This document shows positions 1 to 6,914 of a DNA stretch of 6,961 nucleotides, one piece after another (position 1 is the first letter of the stretch; each line of letters begins with the position of its first letter). The notes under the pieces were generated by a model. It ran no database searches and was not told where the DNA came from. It saw only the letters and a list, made by a program, of their open reading frames with translations. The stretch lies in the NCBI GenBank assembly GCA_039923495.1, contig JBDTCO010000058.1, forward strand, positions 1 to 6,961. Direction: 5' to 3'. The position numbers and the translations under genes were made by a program. The DNA comes from JBDTCO01 sp039923495 (lineage in GTDB: Bacteria > Myxococcota_A > Polyangia > Palsa-1104).

Positions 1-397
1 GCCCGGCGAGTGCGCGGACGCCGGCCTCGTCGAGCGCGCGCTCGGCGGCGAGAAGATCCTCCCTCGACTCGAAGCCGTGCGGCGGCAGGCGAGCGACGCG
101 GCCGAGCAGCACGCACTCGGTGACCGTCATCGGGAACAGCGTGGGCTCGTCCTGCAGCATCGCTGCGATCGCGCGGGCCACGTCGCGGCGAGACAGCGTG
201 CGCACGTCGGCGCCATCGATGCGGACGACCCCGCGTGTCGGCGCGAGCAGCCCGAGCACGATGCGCAGCAGCGTCGACTTGCCGGAGCCGTTCGGCCCGA
301 GCACGCCGCATAGCGCGCGCGGCTCGATGCGCAGGCTCACGCCCTGAAACAGTACGTGTGAGCTCCACGCGAACGCGACGTCGTCGAGCTCGATCAT
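1..397 (-). CDS. btuD: BtuD-like ABC transporter ATPase, 3' end cut by window edge
   Basis: This is the N-terminal 132 residues of an ABC ATPase, which would power the BtuC permease from the cytoplasmic side of the inner membrane. It starts with MIELDDVAFAW. A perfect Walker A, GPNGSGKST, lies at about residues 34-42, and the Q-loop (AMLQDEP) at about 80-86. The signature motif, Walker B and H-loop would lie past the left edge, so the gene is truncated by the window and not by mutation. The ATG at 397 overlaps the btuF stop as ATGA (4 bases). A GAGG ribosome site lies 8 bases upstream, inside btuF. The overlap and the btuC-btuF neighbours point to the ATPase of a B12 importer. By sequence alone it could equally be a heme or siderophore FepC/HmuV-type ATPase, which belong to the same family; the operon decides the call. 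Confidence 0.85.
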   Translation of the reverse strand, partial: MIELDDVAFAWSSHVLFQGVSLRIEPRALCGVLGPNGSGKSTLLRIVLGLLAPTRGVVRIDGADVRTLSRRDVARAIAAMLQDEPTLFPMTVTECVLLGRVARLPPHGFESREDLLAAERALDEAGVRALAG

Positions 398-1239
398 GGA
401 AGCAGCCTCGCGAGCGCCTCGATGCCCTCGACGACGCGCGGACCGGGCCGGAAGAGGAGATCGCCATCGATGGTGTGGACGCGGTGGTTCTTCACGGCGG
501 GGATCGAGTCGAGCGCGAGGAGTGGATCGAGCGAGGGTGCGCCCGTGGCGTGTGTGCCGACGAAGACGACCTCCGGTGCCTTCTTCACGAGCCGCTCCGT
601 GGAGTACGTGGGGAAGGGCTGCGAGCCGTCGTCGACGACGTTGCGGCAGCCCGCGACGCGCAGCAGATCGTCGACGTGGTTGCCGCGCCCCGCCACGACG
701 AGCGGCGCTGGCCACACGACGATCGCGCAGGGGATCGGCGGCGCTCGCACGGGTACCTTCGCGACGCGCGCACGCAGCGCCGCGACGAGCGCGGTCGCGG
801 CGTCGGTGCGCTCGAGCGCGCGGCCGATGCCCTCGATGTCGGTGAAGATCTGCTCGAGCGAGTCGGTCCGGCTCACGTACACGGAGAGGCCCACAGCCGC
901 CATGTTGTCGACAGCGCGCTGCGCGTTCGCGGTCGTCGCAACGAGCACGAGGTCGGGGTGGAGCGTGACCATTCGCTCGAGGCTGGGCTCCATGTCGGTG
1001 CCGACCTGAGTGACCTTGCGCGCGGCCTCGGGCCAGTCGCTGTAGCGGTCCACCCCGACGACGCGGTCGCCCGCGCCGAGCGCGTAGATGATCTCGGTCG
1101 AAGATGGCGCGAGCGAGATCACGCGCTGCACGTGCGCCACGGTGATGCTGCGGCCGAGGCCGTCCGTGACCGTGCGCGTGCCCAGCTTCGGCGCGCGGTG
1201 ACAGGCCGACAGCAGCGCGATGGCGGCGAGCCACTTCAC
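394..1239 (-). CDS. btuF: BtuF-like cobalamin-binding lipoprotein of the ABC importer
   Basis: This 281-residue substrate-binding protein of the helical-backbone (cluster A-II, BtuF/FhuD) type would capture corrinoid in the periplasm and deliver it to BtuC. A very short signal peptide ends in the lipobox LLSAC, giving lipidated Cys13. The start of the binding domain matches the BtuF pattern: RVISLAPSSTEIIYALGAG at about 39-57, then VVGVDRYSDWP at 60-70. A PDLVLV strand lies at 95-100, and the C-terminal RPGPRVVEGIEALARLL at 264-280 is typical of the family. The GTG start at 1239 overlaps the btuC stop as GTGA, and starting there is what gives the signal peptide. The open frame runs upstream to 1710 inside btuC, but that part is spurious. 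Escherichia coli BtuF is soluble, so the lipid anchor is a difference. A siderophore- or heme-binding homologue remains possible. Confidence 0.85.
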   Translation of the reverse strand: MKWLAAIALLSACHRAPKLGTRTVTDGLGRSITVAHVQRVISLAPSSTEIIYALGAGDRVVGVDRYSDWPEAARKVTQVGTDMEPSLERMVTLHPDLVLVATTANAQRAVDNMAAVGLSVYVSRTDSLEQIFTDIEGIGRALERTDAATALVAALRARVAKVPVRAPPIPCAIVVWPAPLVVAGRGNHVDDLLRVAGCRNVVDDGSQPFPTYSTERLVKKAPEVVFVGTHATGAPSLDPLLALDSIPAVKNHRVHTIDGDLLFRPGPRVVEGIEALARLLP

Positions 1240-2264
1240 AGCGATGCGCCGCCGAGGCCGCGCTGGCGCAACAGCACGAGGAAGAAGGGCGCGCCGATGA
1301 GCGCGGTGAGCACGCCGACGGTCGGCTCGACGCCGATGACGAGGAACGACATGCGCGTGAGCGTGTCGGCGAAGACGAGGAATACCGCGCCGCCAAGTGC
1401 GGAGGCCACGAGCAGTGCGCGATGATCGGAGCCGACGAGGAGGCGCAGCGTGTGCGGCACGACGATCCCGACGAAGCCGATGGGCCCGGCGAGCGCCACC
1501 GCCCCGCCCGTGAGGAGCGACGCGCACAGGAAGATCGTGCGGCGCGTGCGAGCGACGTCGACGCCGAGGGCCTCCGCGGCCTCGCCACCGATGGTGAGCG
1601 CGTTCATCGCCACGGCGTTGCGCTGGAGCACCACGAGGCTCACGACGACGTAGATCGCGAGCGCGAGGAGCGCGATGGGCTGCGCGGGCTGGATGCTGCC
1701 GCTCAGCCAATAGAGCGCCTCGTGCGCCGCAGAAGGCCGAGCGACGACGCGGATGCCGACGATGATCGCGCTCATCAGCGCGTTGAGCACGACGCCCGCG
1801 AGCAGCGCCACCGTCGGGACGAGGACGCCGCGCACGCGGCCGAACACGAGCACGAGCGCCACCGCGCCGAGCGCACCCGCGAACGCCGACATCGGCAGCA
1901 CGAGCGCCGACGAGAGCCCGCCCGCACCGAACAGCACGAGCGCTGCCGTGCCCGCCGCCGCTGCGCCACCCGAGACGCCGAGGACGTATGGATCGGCGAG
2001 TGGGTTGCCGAGCAGCGCCTGGAACGCGACGCCCGATGGTGCGAGGGCAGCGCCGATCAACGCGGCGAGCAGCACGCGCGGCAGGCGGGCGCGAAACAGG
2101 ATCGTCGCGTCGTCGGAGCCCGGATCGCGCAGCGCGCGGAGCAGCGAGACGTGCTCCACACCGACGAGAGACGCGCCCGCGAGGACGATCGCGACCCCGA
2201 GCCCGAGCAGCAGCGCGAGGCGGACGACCGCCGCGCGAGTCCAGCGTGGGCGCAACGATGACAC
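1236..2264 (-). CDS. btuC: BtuC/FecCD-family ABC transporter permease
   Basis: This 342-residue inner-membrane permease forms the translocation channel of a vitamin B12 or siderophore type importer, and its length is normal for the family. About ten hydrophobic segments can be followed. Family landmarks are LPRVLLAALIGAALAPSG at 61-78 running into FQALLGNPLADPYVLGVSGG at 81-100, GPIGFVGIVVPHTLRLLVG at 260-278, the acidic segment FADTLTR near 298-304, and VGVLTALIGAPFFLVLLRQR at 316-335. The GTG start at 2264 shares its first G with the TAG stop of the preceding lipoprotein gene. No good ribosome site is visible there, so translation is probably coupled to that gene. The stop overlaps the btuF start by 4 bases. 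The family is certain; cobalamin as substrate follows from the operon and riboswitch. Confidence 0.9.
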   Translation of the reverse strand: MSSLRPRWTRAAVVRLALLLGLGVAIVLAGASLVGVEHVSLLRALRDPGSDDATILFRARLPRVLLAALIGAALAPSGVAFQALLGNPLADPYVLGVSGGAAAAGTAALVLFGAGGLSSALVLPMSAFAGALGAVALVLVFGRVRGVLVPTVALLAGVVLNALMSAIIVGIRVVARPSAAHEALYWLSGSIQPAQPIALLALAIYVVVSLVVLQRNAVAMNALTIGGEAAEALGVDVARTRRTIFLCASLLTGGAVALAGPIGFVGIVVPHTLRLLVGSDHRALLVASALGGAVFLVFADTLTRMSFLVIGVEPTVGVLTALIGAPFFLVLLRQRGLGGASL

Positions 2265-3373
2265 TAGGGAAGCGTGATGGACGTCGGCGTCATGCCGACG
2301 TCGATGGATGGCGTCGTCAGCATGCTACCGTCGGTGGGCGCGCTGTAGAGGCCGCGCGGCTGCGTAGCGCCCGCGCGCGCGCCCACGAGCAGTCGATCGC
2401 CGTAGGTGCGGAAGAAGGTCATCGGGCCGAGCCCGGCGGCGACATCGGCGACGAGAGATGCGGTCTTGAGGTTCAGGTGTGCGATGCGGTCGTCGACGGC
2501 GATGTAGAGGTCGTGGCTGCCGTGCGTGGCGACGAGCGTGGGCCTGCCGCCGAGGACGGTGTCTGTCGCGAGGACACCCTTCGAGAACCCGCGACTCAGG
2601 TCGAGGCGCTCGACCGTGCCGCTGCCGTCGAGCGCGGTGGTCGGGCTCCCGGCCTCGGCGACGACGACGTCGTTGCAGTCGTCGCCCACGCGCGTGAGGT
2701 CGGAGATGTTTTGCCCCGAGAGAAAGATGATGCCGCCGGCCGTTCGCGTGTCGGGATCGATGATCGCGATGCGTGCCTGGCCGTAGCGGAGCGCGCCGGT
2801 CACGTCGGTGCTCGAGCTCTTGAGCGTGACGTAGAGCTTGCTGTTGCAGCTGTAGAGGCGATCGGGCTCGGGCTTGCCGTCGCTGTCGGCAGGGTCCTGC
2901 GGCAGGCCGAGGTACAGCACCATGCCTGGCTGGTTGCGGTCGACGATTGCGAGCGACGCGTTGGCGTCGTTACCCGAGAGCGATACCCAGATTTTGCCAT
3001 GCTCGTCATCGACCCAGAAGTCGCGAGCGAGCGCGGTCGTCGCCGGGTGCGTGCTGTCGCCGAGTGGCAGCTCGACCTTCACGCTCATTGTCGACGGGTC
3101 GTAGATGCGGAGTGTGCCGGTGTTGCCTGCCAGCACGTAGAGCTCGCCGCCGTGCACATGCATGCGTGTGTCGGGGTCGAGCGAGGCGACGTCGAGCTTG
3201 GTGGTGGTCGCGTGGAGGTCGACGGTCGCGAGCGAGCCCGTCGTGCCGTCGTCGCTGGTGGTGCCCACGGCGGCGCACGGACCGCCGGAGCCCTGGCAGA
3301 GCAGGCGCGGATCGGCACCGGTGCACGCGGAGGCGGACAGGACGAGCGCGAAGGCGAAGAAGAGGCGAGGCAT
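2264..3373 (-). CDS. beta-propeller lipoprotein 2, BtuG-like candidate (paralogue of the upstream gene)
   Basis: This 369-residue predicted lipoprotein has signal peptide MPRLFFAFALVLSASAC with lipidation at Cys17. Almost no linker follows before the folded part, which begins near residue 24. It consists of seven repeats of about 40-57 residues of propeller type: a GGELYVLAGNTGTLRIYDP-like unit (75-93), then GKIWVSLSG, SKLYVTLKS, NDVVVAEAG, HDLYIAVDD and DRLLVGARA. It is paralogous to the 3452-4732 product, sharing GKPEP...LYSCN, LGGRPTLVAT and PRGLY, and four cysteines in the same spacing (26, 33, 176, 233). It starts at the ATG at 3373 with AGGAG 7 bases upstream. Its TAG stop overlaps the btuC GTG by one base, which ties it tightly to the importer. 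No enzyme motif is visible. By analogy with Bacteroides BtuG it may bind cobalamin with BtuB. That is inference from context, and a general YncE-like propeller is the safe structural call. Confidence 0.8.
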   Translation of the reverse strand: MPRLFFAFALVLSASACTGADPRLLCQGSGGPCAAVGTTSDDGTTGSLATVDLHATTTKLDVASLDPDTRMHVHGGELYVLAGNTGTLRIYDPSTMSVKVELPLGDSTHPATTALARDFWVDDEHGKIWVSLSGNDANASLAIVDRNQPGMVLYLGLPQDPADSDGKPEPDRLYSCNSKLYVTLKSSSTDVTGALRYGQARIAIIDPDTRTAGGIIFLSGQNISDLTRVGDDCNDVVVAEAGSPTTALDGSGTVERLDLSRGFSKGVLATDTVLGGRPTLVATHGSHDLYIAVDDRIAHLNLKTASLVADVAAGLGPMTFFRTYGDRLLVGARAGATQPRGLYSAPTDGSMLTTPSIDVGMTPTSITLP

Positions 3374-3380
3374 CTGAAAT

Positions 3381-3385
3381 CTCCT
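3381..3385 (-). promoter_or_regulatory. ribosome binding site AGGAG of propeller lipoprotein 2
   Basis: AGGAG lies seven bases before the ATG at 3373. It stands 11 bases downstream of the intergenic hairpin at 3397-3437, so it stays unpaired when that hairpin forms. Confidence 0.8.
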
Positions 3386-3396
3386 GGCGCATCAGG

Positions 3397-3437
3397 GCAC
3401 GATTCCGGCCGCTACTCCAGCGCGACCGGAACCGTGC
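3397..3437 (-). other. strong intercistronic RNA hairpin between the two lipoprotein genes
   Basis: Arms at 3422-3437 and 3397-3412 pair over 16 bp around a 9-nt loop (3413-3421, GCTGGAGTA on the minus strand). In minus-strand RNA all 16 positions pair, two of them as G-U wobbles. In plus-strand RNA those two positions would be A-C mismatches, which favours a function in the operon transcript. No T-run follows, so it does not look like an intrinsic terminator. It may stabilise or process the mRNA, or set the ratio of the upstream to the downstream genes. Confidence 0.6.
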
Positions 3438-3451
3438 GACGCGTCGGCCGG

Positions 3452-4732
3452 CTACTGCGTGAACGCGATCGCGGAAGGCGTGAGCTCGAGGTCGATGGGG
3501 CTCGCGGTGAGCGCGGCCCCGTTGGCGGGCGTGATGTAGAGACCACGCGGCAGCTTTCCGGTTGCCTCCATGTTCGAGTAGATGCCCGCGCCGAAGTACA
3601 GGCTGGCTCCGTCGATCTGCATGAAGTTGATGTTGCCGAACTTGCCGGTGACGTCGATGCCGACCGTCTTGGTCGCGACGTCGAACGCGATGATCTTCAC
3701 CGACGAGAGGTACACGGCGCCGGTGCCGTTGGGCTGCGGATCGAAGTACTCGGCGACGTAGAGCGTGGAGCCCGTGCTCGCGAGCAGCGTCGGACGACCA
3801 CCGAGTTGCATGTCCGTGGCGAGGACCGTGCTCGTGCCGGCCGCAAGGTCGACGCGCTCGAGGTCGCCGGTGCCGTCGGGCGAGGTGGTGAGGCCGGACG
3901 CGGTCGAGACGACGACATCGCTGCACGTCGCGCCGACCTGCGTGATATCGGAGGGGTTGGTACCGGTGAGCACGATCGGCGTGCCGACCGCCTTCGTCGT
4001 CAGATCGACCGAGACGATGCGACCAGGCGTGTAGTGGATCACGCTGTCGCTGCCGAAGTAGTAGCTCTGCATCAGCACGTAGAGCTTGCCGTTGCACGGG
4101 TAGAGCTTGAACGGCTCGGGCTTGCCATCGGTGTCTGCCGTGGCCTGCGGAAGCGCGACGTACGTGATGACACCGGGCGCCGTCGTGTCGACGATGCCGA
4201 GCGAGCTGGCCGCGGGGTTGCCGGCGAGGGTGATCCAGAGCTTGCCGTCCGCCGCGATGTAGAGGCCCTGCGAGTACGTGCTCGCGCTCGGATGCGCGCT
4301 GTCACCGACGGGCGTCTCGGACTTCACCACGAAGGTGCTCGGGTCGTAGATGCGGACCGACCCGCTGTCTCGCTGAAGCACGTAGAGCTGGCCGTTCTGG
4401 TACTTGAACGTCGTGTCGGCGTCGAGCGACGTGTCGAGGTTGAGCGACGCCGCGCCCGTCGTCGTGTCGACCGTGTTCAGGTTGCCGGAGCCGGTGAAGT
4501 CCGAGTTGAAGATGGACGTGGCCACGGCGACGCAGTTGCCCGGCTTGCCTTTGCACAGCGGCCCGGAGGCGGCGTCGGGCGAGTCGACGGCCCCGTCGCT
4601 GGCGATCGCGCCATCGGTGGACGACGTCGTCATGTCATCGGTGCCCTTGCTCGAGCTGCCGCCGCAGCCGACCGCGAAGCTCGTGGCGAGAGAAGTCAAG
4701 GCGAGGAATGCGAGTGCTGTGAAGCGGGTCAT
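3452..4732 (-). CDS. beta-propeller lipoprotein 1, BtuG-like candidate next to btuB
   Basis: This 426-residue predicted lipoprotein has a hydrophobic signal ending in FAVGC, with lipidation at Cys23. A flexible Ser/Thr/Asp/Ala-rich tether follows (about 24-58). The rest divides into seven propeller-like repeats, at roughly 66-108, 109-152, 153-207, 208-264, 265-318, 319-372 and 373-426. Each has a G-x-LYV or D-VVV inner strand followed by a strand such as VRIYDPST or IVSVDLTT. Cysteines 60, 67, 213 and 270 are conserved in the downstream paralogue and could form two disulfides. The start is the ATG at 4732, with a strong AAGGAG that overlaps the btuB stop; only 10 bases separate the genes, so they are co-transcribed. 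Bacteroides btuB genes are paired with btuG, which encodes a seven-bladed surface lipoprotein binding B12. This gene has the same position and predicted fold, but homology could not be tested. The binding role is a hypothesis. Confidence 0.82.
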   Translation of the reverse strand: MTRFTALAFLALTSLATSFAVGCGGSSSKGTDDMTTSSTDGAIASDGAVDSPDAASGPLCKGKPGNCVAVATSIFNSDFTGSGNLNTVDTTTGAASLNLDTSLDADTTFKYQNGQLYVLQRDSGSVRIYDPSTFVVKSETPVGDSAHPSASTYSQGLYIAADGKLWITLAGNPAASSLGIVDTTAPGVITYVALPQATADTDGKPEPFKLYPCNGKLYVLMQSYYFGSDSVIHYTPGRIVSVDLTTKAVGTPIVLTGTNPSDITQVGATCSDVVVSTASGLTTSPDGTGDLERVDLAAGTSTVLATDMQLGGRPTLLASTGSTLYVAEYFDPQPNGTGAVYLSSVKIIAFDVATKTVGIDVTGKFGNINFMQIDGASLYFGAGIYSNMEATGKLPRGLYITPANGAALTASPIDLELTPSAIAFTQ

Positions 4733-4738
4733 GTGGTG

Positions 4739-4744
4739 CTCCTT
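4739..4744 (-). promoter_or_regulatory. ribosome binding site AAGGAG of propeller lipoprotein 1
   Basis: AAGGAG lies six bases before the ATG at 4732 and overlaps the TAA stop of btuB (TAAGGAG). It is a near-ideal site and suggests strong translation of the lipoprotein directly after the receptor. Confidence 0.85.
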
Positions 4745-6821
4745 AATTGTTGATGCGTGCGGTGGCGTAGAACGAGCGTCCGGGAAGCGGGAAGTTGTAG
4801 AAGTCGACGAGCGGGTAGGGGACGCTCTGCCCCGCGTTCGCGCTGCCGCCGAGCGGCAGGCGCACGATGCGGGTGTCGGCGATGTTGCGGACCTCGAGCC
4901 CGAGCTCGAAGCGGCCGATGGTGGCCGACGCGACGATCGCGTGGAGCACGCGCGCGGGCAGCGAGTTCAGGCCGAGCGAGTCGCGCGGCACCTGCGAGAG
5001 ATAGTCGAGCTCGTAGCCGATGTGCAGCGGCCCCAGCGAGCCACCGACTCGCGCATCGAAGGCGTGTGGCGCGCGACCGGAGAGCAGGTGCCCGCTCGAC
5101 GGCACGTCCTTCGTGATGTCGCGCGCGTCGAGGTACGTGTACGAGATCGCGATGTCGACGTGCGAGAACAGCTTGCAGTCGGCACGTGCCTCGACGCCGA
5201 GCACGCGCGCGTCGCCGACGTTGATGGGCATCACCGTCGCTCCGCCGGGCACGTACGAGATGAGGTTCGTCGAGCGACGTCCGAAGAACGCGCCTTCGAG
5301 GCCGCCGGAGAGGTGCTTCCGATCACCGCGCAGGCTCACCGCGACGTCGCCGCCCCACGATGCCTCCGGGTGCAACGCCGGTGCGCCGAGCAGGAACGCG
5401 CCATCGCCGAACTGCTCGAGGATCGTCGGAAAGCGGACGTAGCGACCCGCTGACGCGCGCAGCGTGACGAGCTTGTGCGCCGCGTACTTCACGTTGATGC
5501 GCGGCGAGAAGAAGGTGTCGAGCTGCTTCTGCCCGGGAATCTTCACGCCCGCATTCCCGAGCAAGAGCGAGCTCCGGCGGAGGTCGAAGCGCACCCCGCC
5601 GTAGATCGTCAGGCGATCGTCGAGCAGCGTGACCTCGTCGGCGGCCGCGAGCCCGAGCAGACCGCGTACGGCCGGATCGAGCGGTGACGTGGGCTTGAGC
5701 AGATCGTAGGGGCGGCGGTACTCGATCTTGCCGTTGGCGAGGAACGTCAGCGTCTGGATGCGACCCACGGGTACCGCGAGACGCGGGCCGAGCCCTGCAG
5801 TGATCGCCTCGCTATCGGTGATCGCGGGGCCGTATGGACCCACGGCCTCGCCGAGTGGGTTCTGGAAGTGGTAGCGCTCGTACAGGAGCGTGGACTGCAC
5901 GTCGACGTTGACGCGGCCATGATGGCCCGCCTGGCCGGTGAGCAAGAGGCGCCCCGTCTGGAGTCGCGCGTGCTGCGTCTCCTGTCCGAGCGTCGCGGTG
6001 CCGGGCGCGCCCTGGTCCTTGATGAAGCCGTGCACGCCGAGGTGGAAGGGCCGCGTACCGCGACGGTCGAGGTTGACGTCGACGTTGCCTTGGTCGAAGT
6101 CGTTGTTCTTGCGCTCGCGCGTGCTGTCGTCGCCGCGGTAGAGCAACGTCCCCGCGTTCTGGAAGTACGGGAAGTCACCCTCGGCCCCGCGGTACGACGC
6201 GGACACCTGCGCGACGATCGCGTCGCTCACTCGATGGGGCTGTGTGACCGGGCCACCCGCGTGCATCGAGATGTTGCGCGCACCGAACGAGCCACCGCCG
6301 AGCTGCGCGCCGCCGGCCCACGTCTTGGTCGCGCGACGGCTCACGAGGTTGATGACGCCACCGACGGCCTCGGCGCCGAGCTGGATGGGCGGTGCGCCAC
6401 GATAGATCTCGATGCGCTCGAGACCATCGGCGGGGATCTCGGAGAGATCGATCGCGCCCGACGCCGCGCGACTCAGCGGGACGCCGTCGAGAAAGACGGC
6501 GACCTCCGACTCCTCGGAGCCGCGCAGCGACACGGACGTGAAGCTCCCGAGGCCGCCACGCGATCGCACGCGCACGCCGACCTCGCCCGAGAGCAGATCG
6601 GCCACTGACGCCTGCGCGGCGGTCGCGTGTCGCGCGTCGATGATGGTCGCGAGCGGTAGAGACTCGCGCTCGCGGCGCTGCGCGTCGGTCTCGTCCGCGG
6701 GGCGCTCGGCATCGACCACGACGGTGCCGATCGGCGCCGCGTGGGCCACCGAGCACGCAAGCGCGCACGCGAGCGCGTGGCTCGTGGCGAGGCGGCGAAG
6801 GTGGGCGCAGGTGGCGATCAA
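4743..6821 (-). CDS. btuB: TonB-dependent outer-membrane cobalamin receptor, BtuB type
   Basis: This 692-residue outer-membrane receptor takes up its ligand using energy from TonB-ExbBD. A signal peptide ends at about AHA (residue 28). A TonB box, GTVVVDAE, follows at 32-39 and resembles the BtuB type. The plug domain covers about 56-161, with VADLLSGEVGVRVRSRGG, VSLRGSEESEVAVFLDGVPL, LERIEIYRG and GAEAVGGVINLVSR. The remainder is the 22-strand barrel, with the usual GRYVRFPTILEQFGDG (459-474), NVGDARVLGVEA (534-545) and VRNIADTRIV (644-653) segments. It ends in SFYATARINN, lacking the usual terminal aromatic residue. No in-frame ATG or GTG lies nearby upstream, so the TTG at 6821 is taken as start, with AGGAG four bases before it. 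It is the first gene after the B12 riboswitch, which argues for cobalamin over siderophores as ligand. Confidence 0.88.
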   Translation of the reverse strand: MIATCAHLRRLATSHALACALACSVAHAAPIGTVVVDAERPADETDAQRRERESLPLATIIDARHATAAQASVADLLSGEVGVRVRSRGGLGSFTSVSLRGSEESEVAVFLDGVPLSRAASGAIDLSEIPADGLERIEIYRGAPPIQLGAEAVGGVINLVSRRATKTWAGGAQLGGGSFGARNISMHAGGPVTQPHRVSDAIVAQVSASYRGAEGDFPYFQNAGTLLYRGDDSTRERKNNDFDQGNVDVNLDRRGTRPFHLGVHGFIKDQGAPGTATLGQETQHARLQTGRLLLTGQAGHHGRVNVDVQSTLLYERYHFQNPLGEAVGPYGPAITDSEAITAGLGPRLAVPVGRIQTLTFLANGKIEYRRPYDLLKPTSPLDPAVRGLLGLAAADEVTLLDDRLTIYGGVRFDLRRSSLLLGNAGVKIPGQKQLDTFFSPRINVKYAAHKLVTLRASAGRYVRFPTILEQFGDGAFLLGAPALHPEASWGGDVAVSLRGDRKHLSGGLEGAFFGRRSTNLISYVPGGATVMPINVGDARVLGVEARADCKLFSHVDIAISYTYLDARDITKDVPSSGHLLSGRAPHAFDARVGGSLGPLHIGYELDYLSQVPRDSLGLNSLPARVLHAIVASATIGRFELGLEVRNIADTRIVRLPLGGSANAGQSVPYPLVDFYNFPLPGRSFYATARINN

Positions 6822-6914
6822 CGAGCTCCTGGAGACGCCCGTCGGAAAAAGAGAAACAGAGGCCGTGCGAAAAATTCGCGCGGATCCGCTCCCCCTCCCT
6901 CCGAAGGGTCAACG
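6822..6914 (-). promoter_or_regulatory. btuB leader between riboswitch and start codon (probable expression platform)
   Basis: This untranslated leader separates the aptamer from the TTG start. It holds a small hairpin at 6897-6908 (CCCT-TCGG-AGGG on the minus strand). A second inverted repeat lies at 6867-6879 (GCGAA-TTT-TTCGC), and there is a pyrimidine-rich stretch at about 6843-6860. Just before the ribosome site, GTCTCC (6831-6836) is complementary to GGAGAC of the B12 box (6932-6937). There is no convincing GC stem followed directly by a T-run, so control at the level of translation initiation is more likely than a terminator. No promoter is visible; it should lie upstream of the riboswitch, outside the window. 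Confidence 0.5.
6826..6830 (-). promoter_or_regulatory. ribosome binding site AGGAG of btuB
   Basis: AGGAG ends four bases before the TTG at 6821. The spacing is a little short, but it is the only good site near the start of the receptor frame and it supports the TTG choice. It sits inside CTCCAGGAG, so its 5' flank is self-complementary to it. Confidence 0.6.

Noticed and set aside
235..1425. Plus-strand open frame of 396 codons opposite btuF and parts of its neighbours
   Set aside because: Its composition is charged and low in complexity, and it is antisense to a recognisable binding protein and permease. It is a shadow of the real codons.
1240..1710. Upstream extension of the btuF frame
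   Set aside because: The extra sequence is Arg/Ala-rich, overlaps conserved btuC codons, and would bury the signal peptide. The GTG at 1239, overlapping the btuC stop, is the sensible start.
3397..3437. The intercistronic hairpin read as a rho-independent terminator
   Set aside because: The stem is followed by CCTGATGCGCC on the minus strand, with no T-run. A well-placed ribosome site and a coupled gene set continue downstream.
3006..4097. Minus-strand open frame overlapping both lipoprotein genes and the gap between them
   Set aside because: It is out of frame with both genes, rich in Arg and His, and has no support from conserved motifs or a ribosome site.
1988..4753. Plus-strand open frame of 921 codons opposite the two lipoprotein genes
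   Set aside because: It is Arg/Asp/Ala/Val-rich without domains or a secretion signal, and lies antisense to two clear paralogous genes. Long antisense frames are expected in DNA this rich in G and C.
6867..6889. Possible intrinsic terminator in the btuB leader (GCGGATCCGC followed by GCGAATTTTT on the minus strand)
   Set aside because: The palindrome can form only about three pairs around a four-base loop, and the T-run is not directly after a stable stem. The evidence is too weak for a terminator call.
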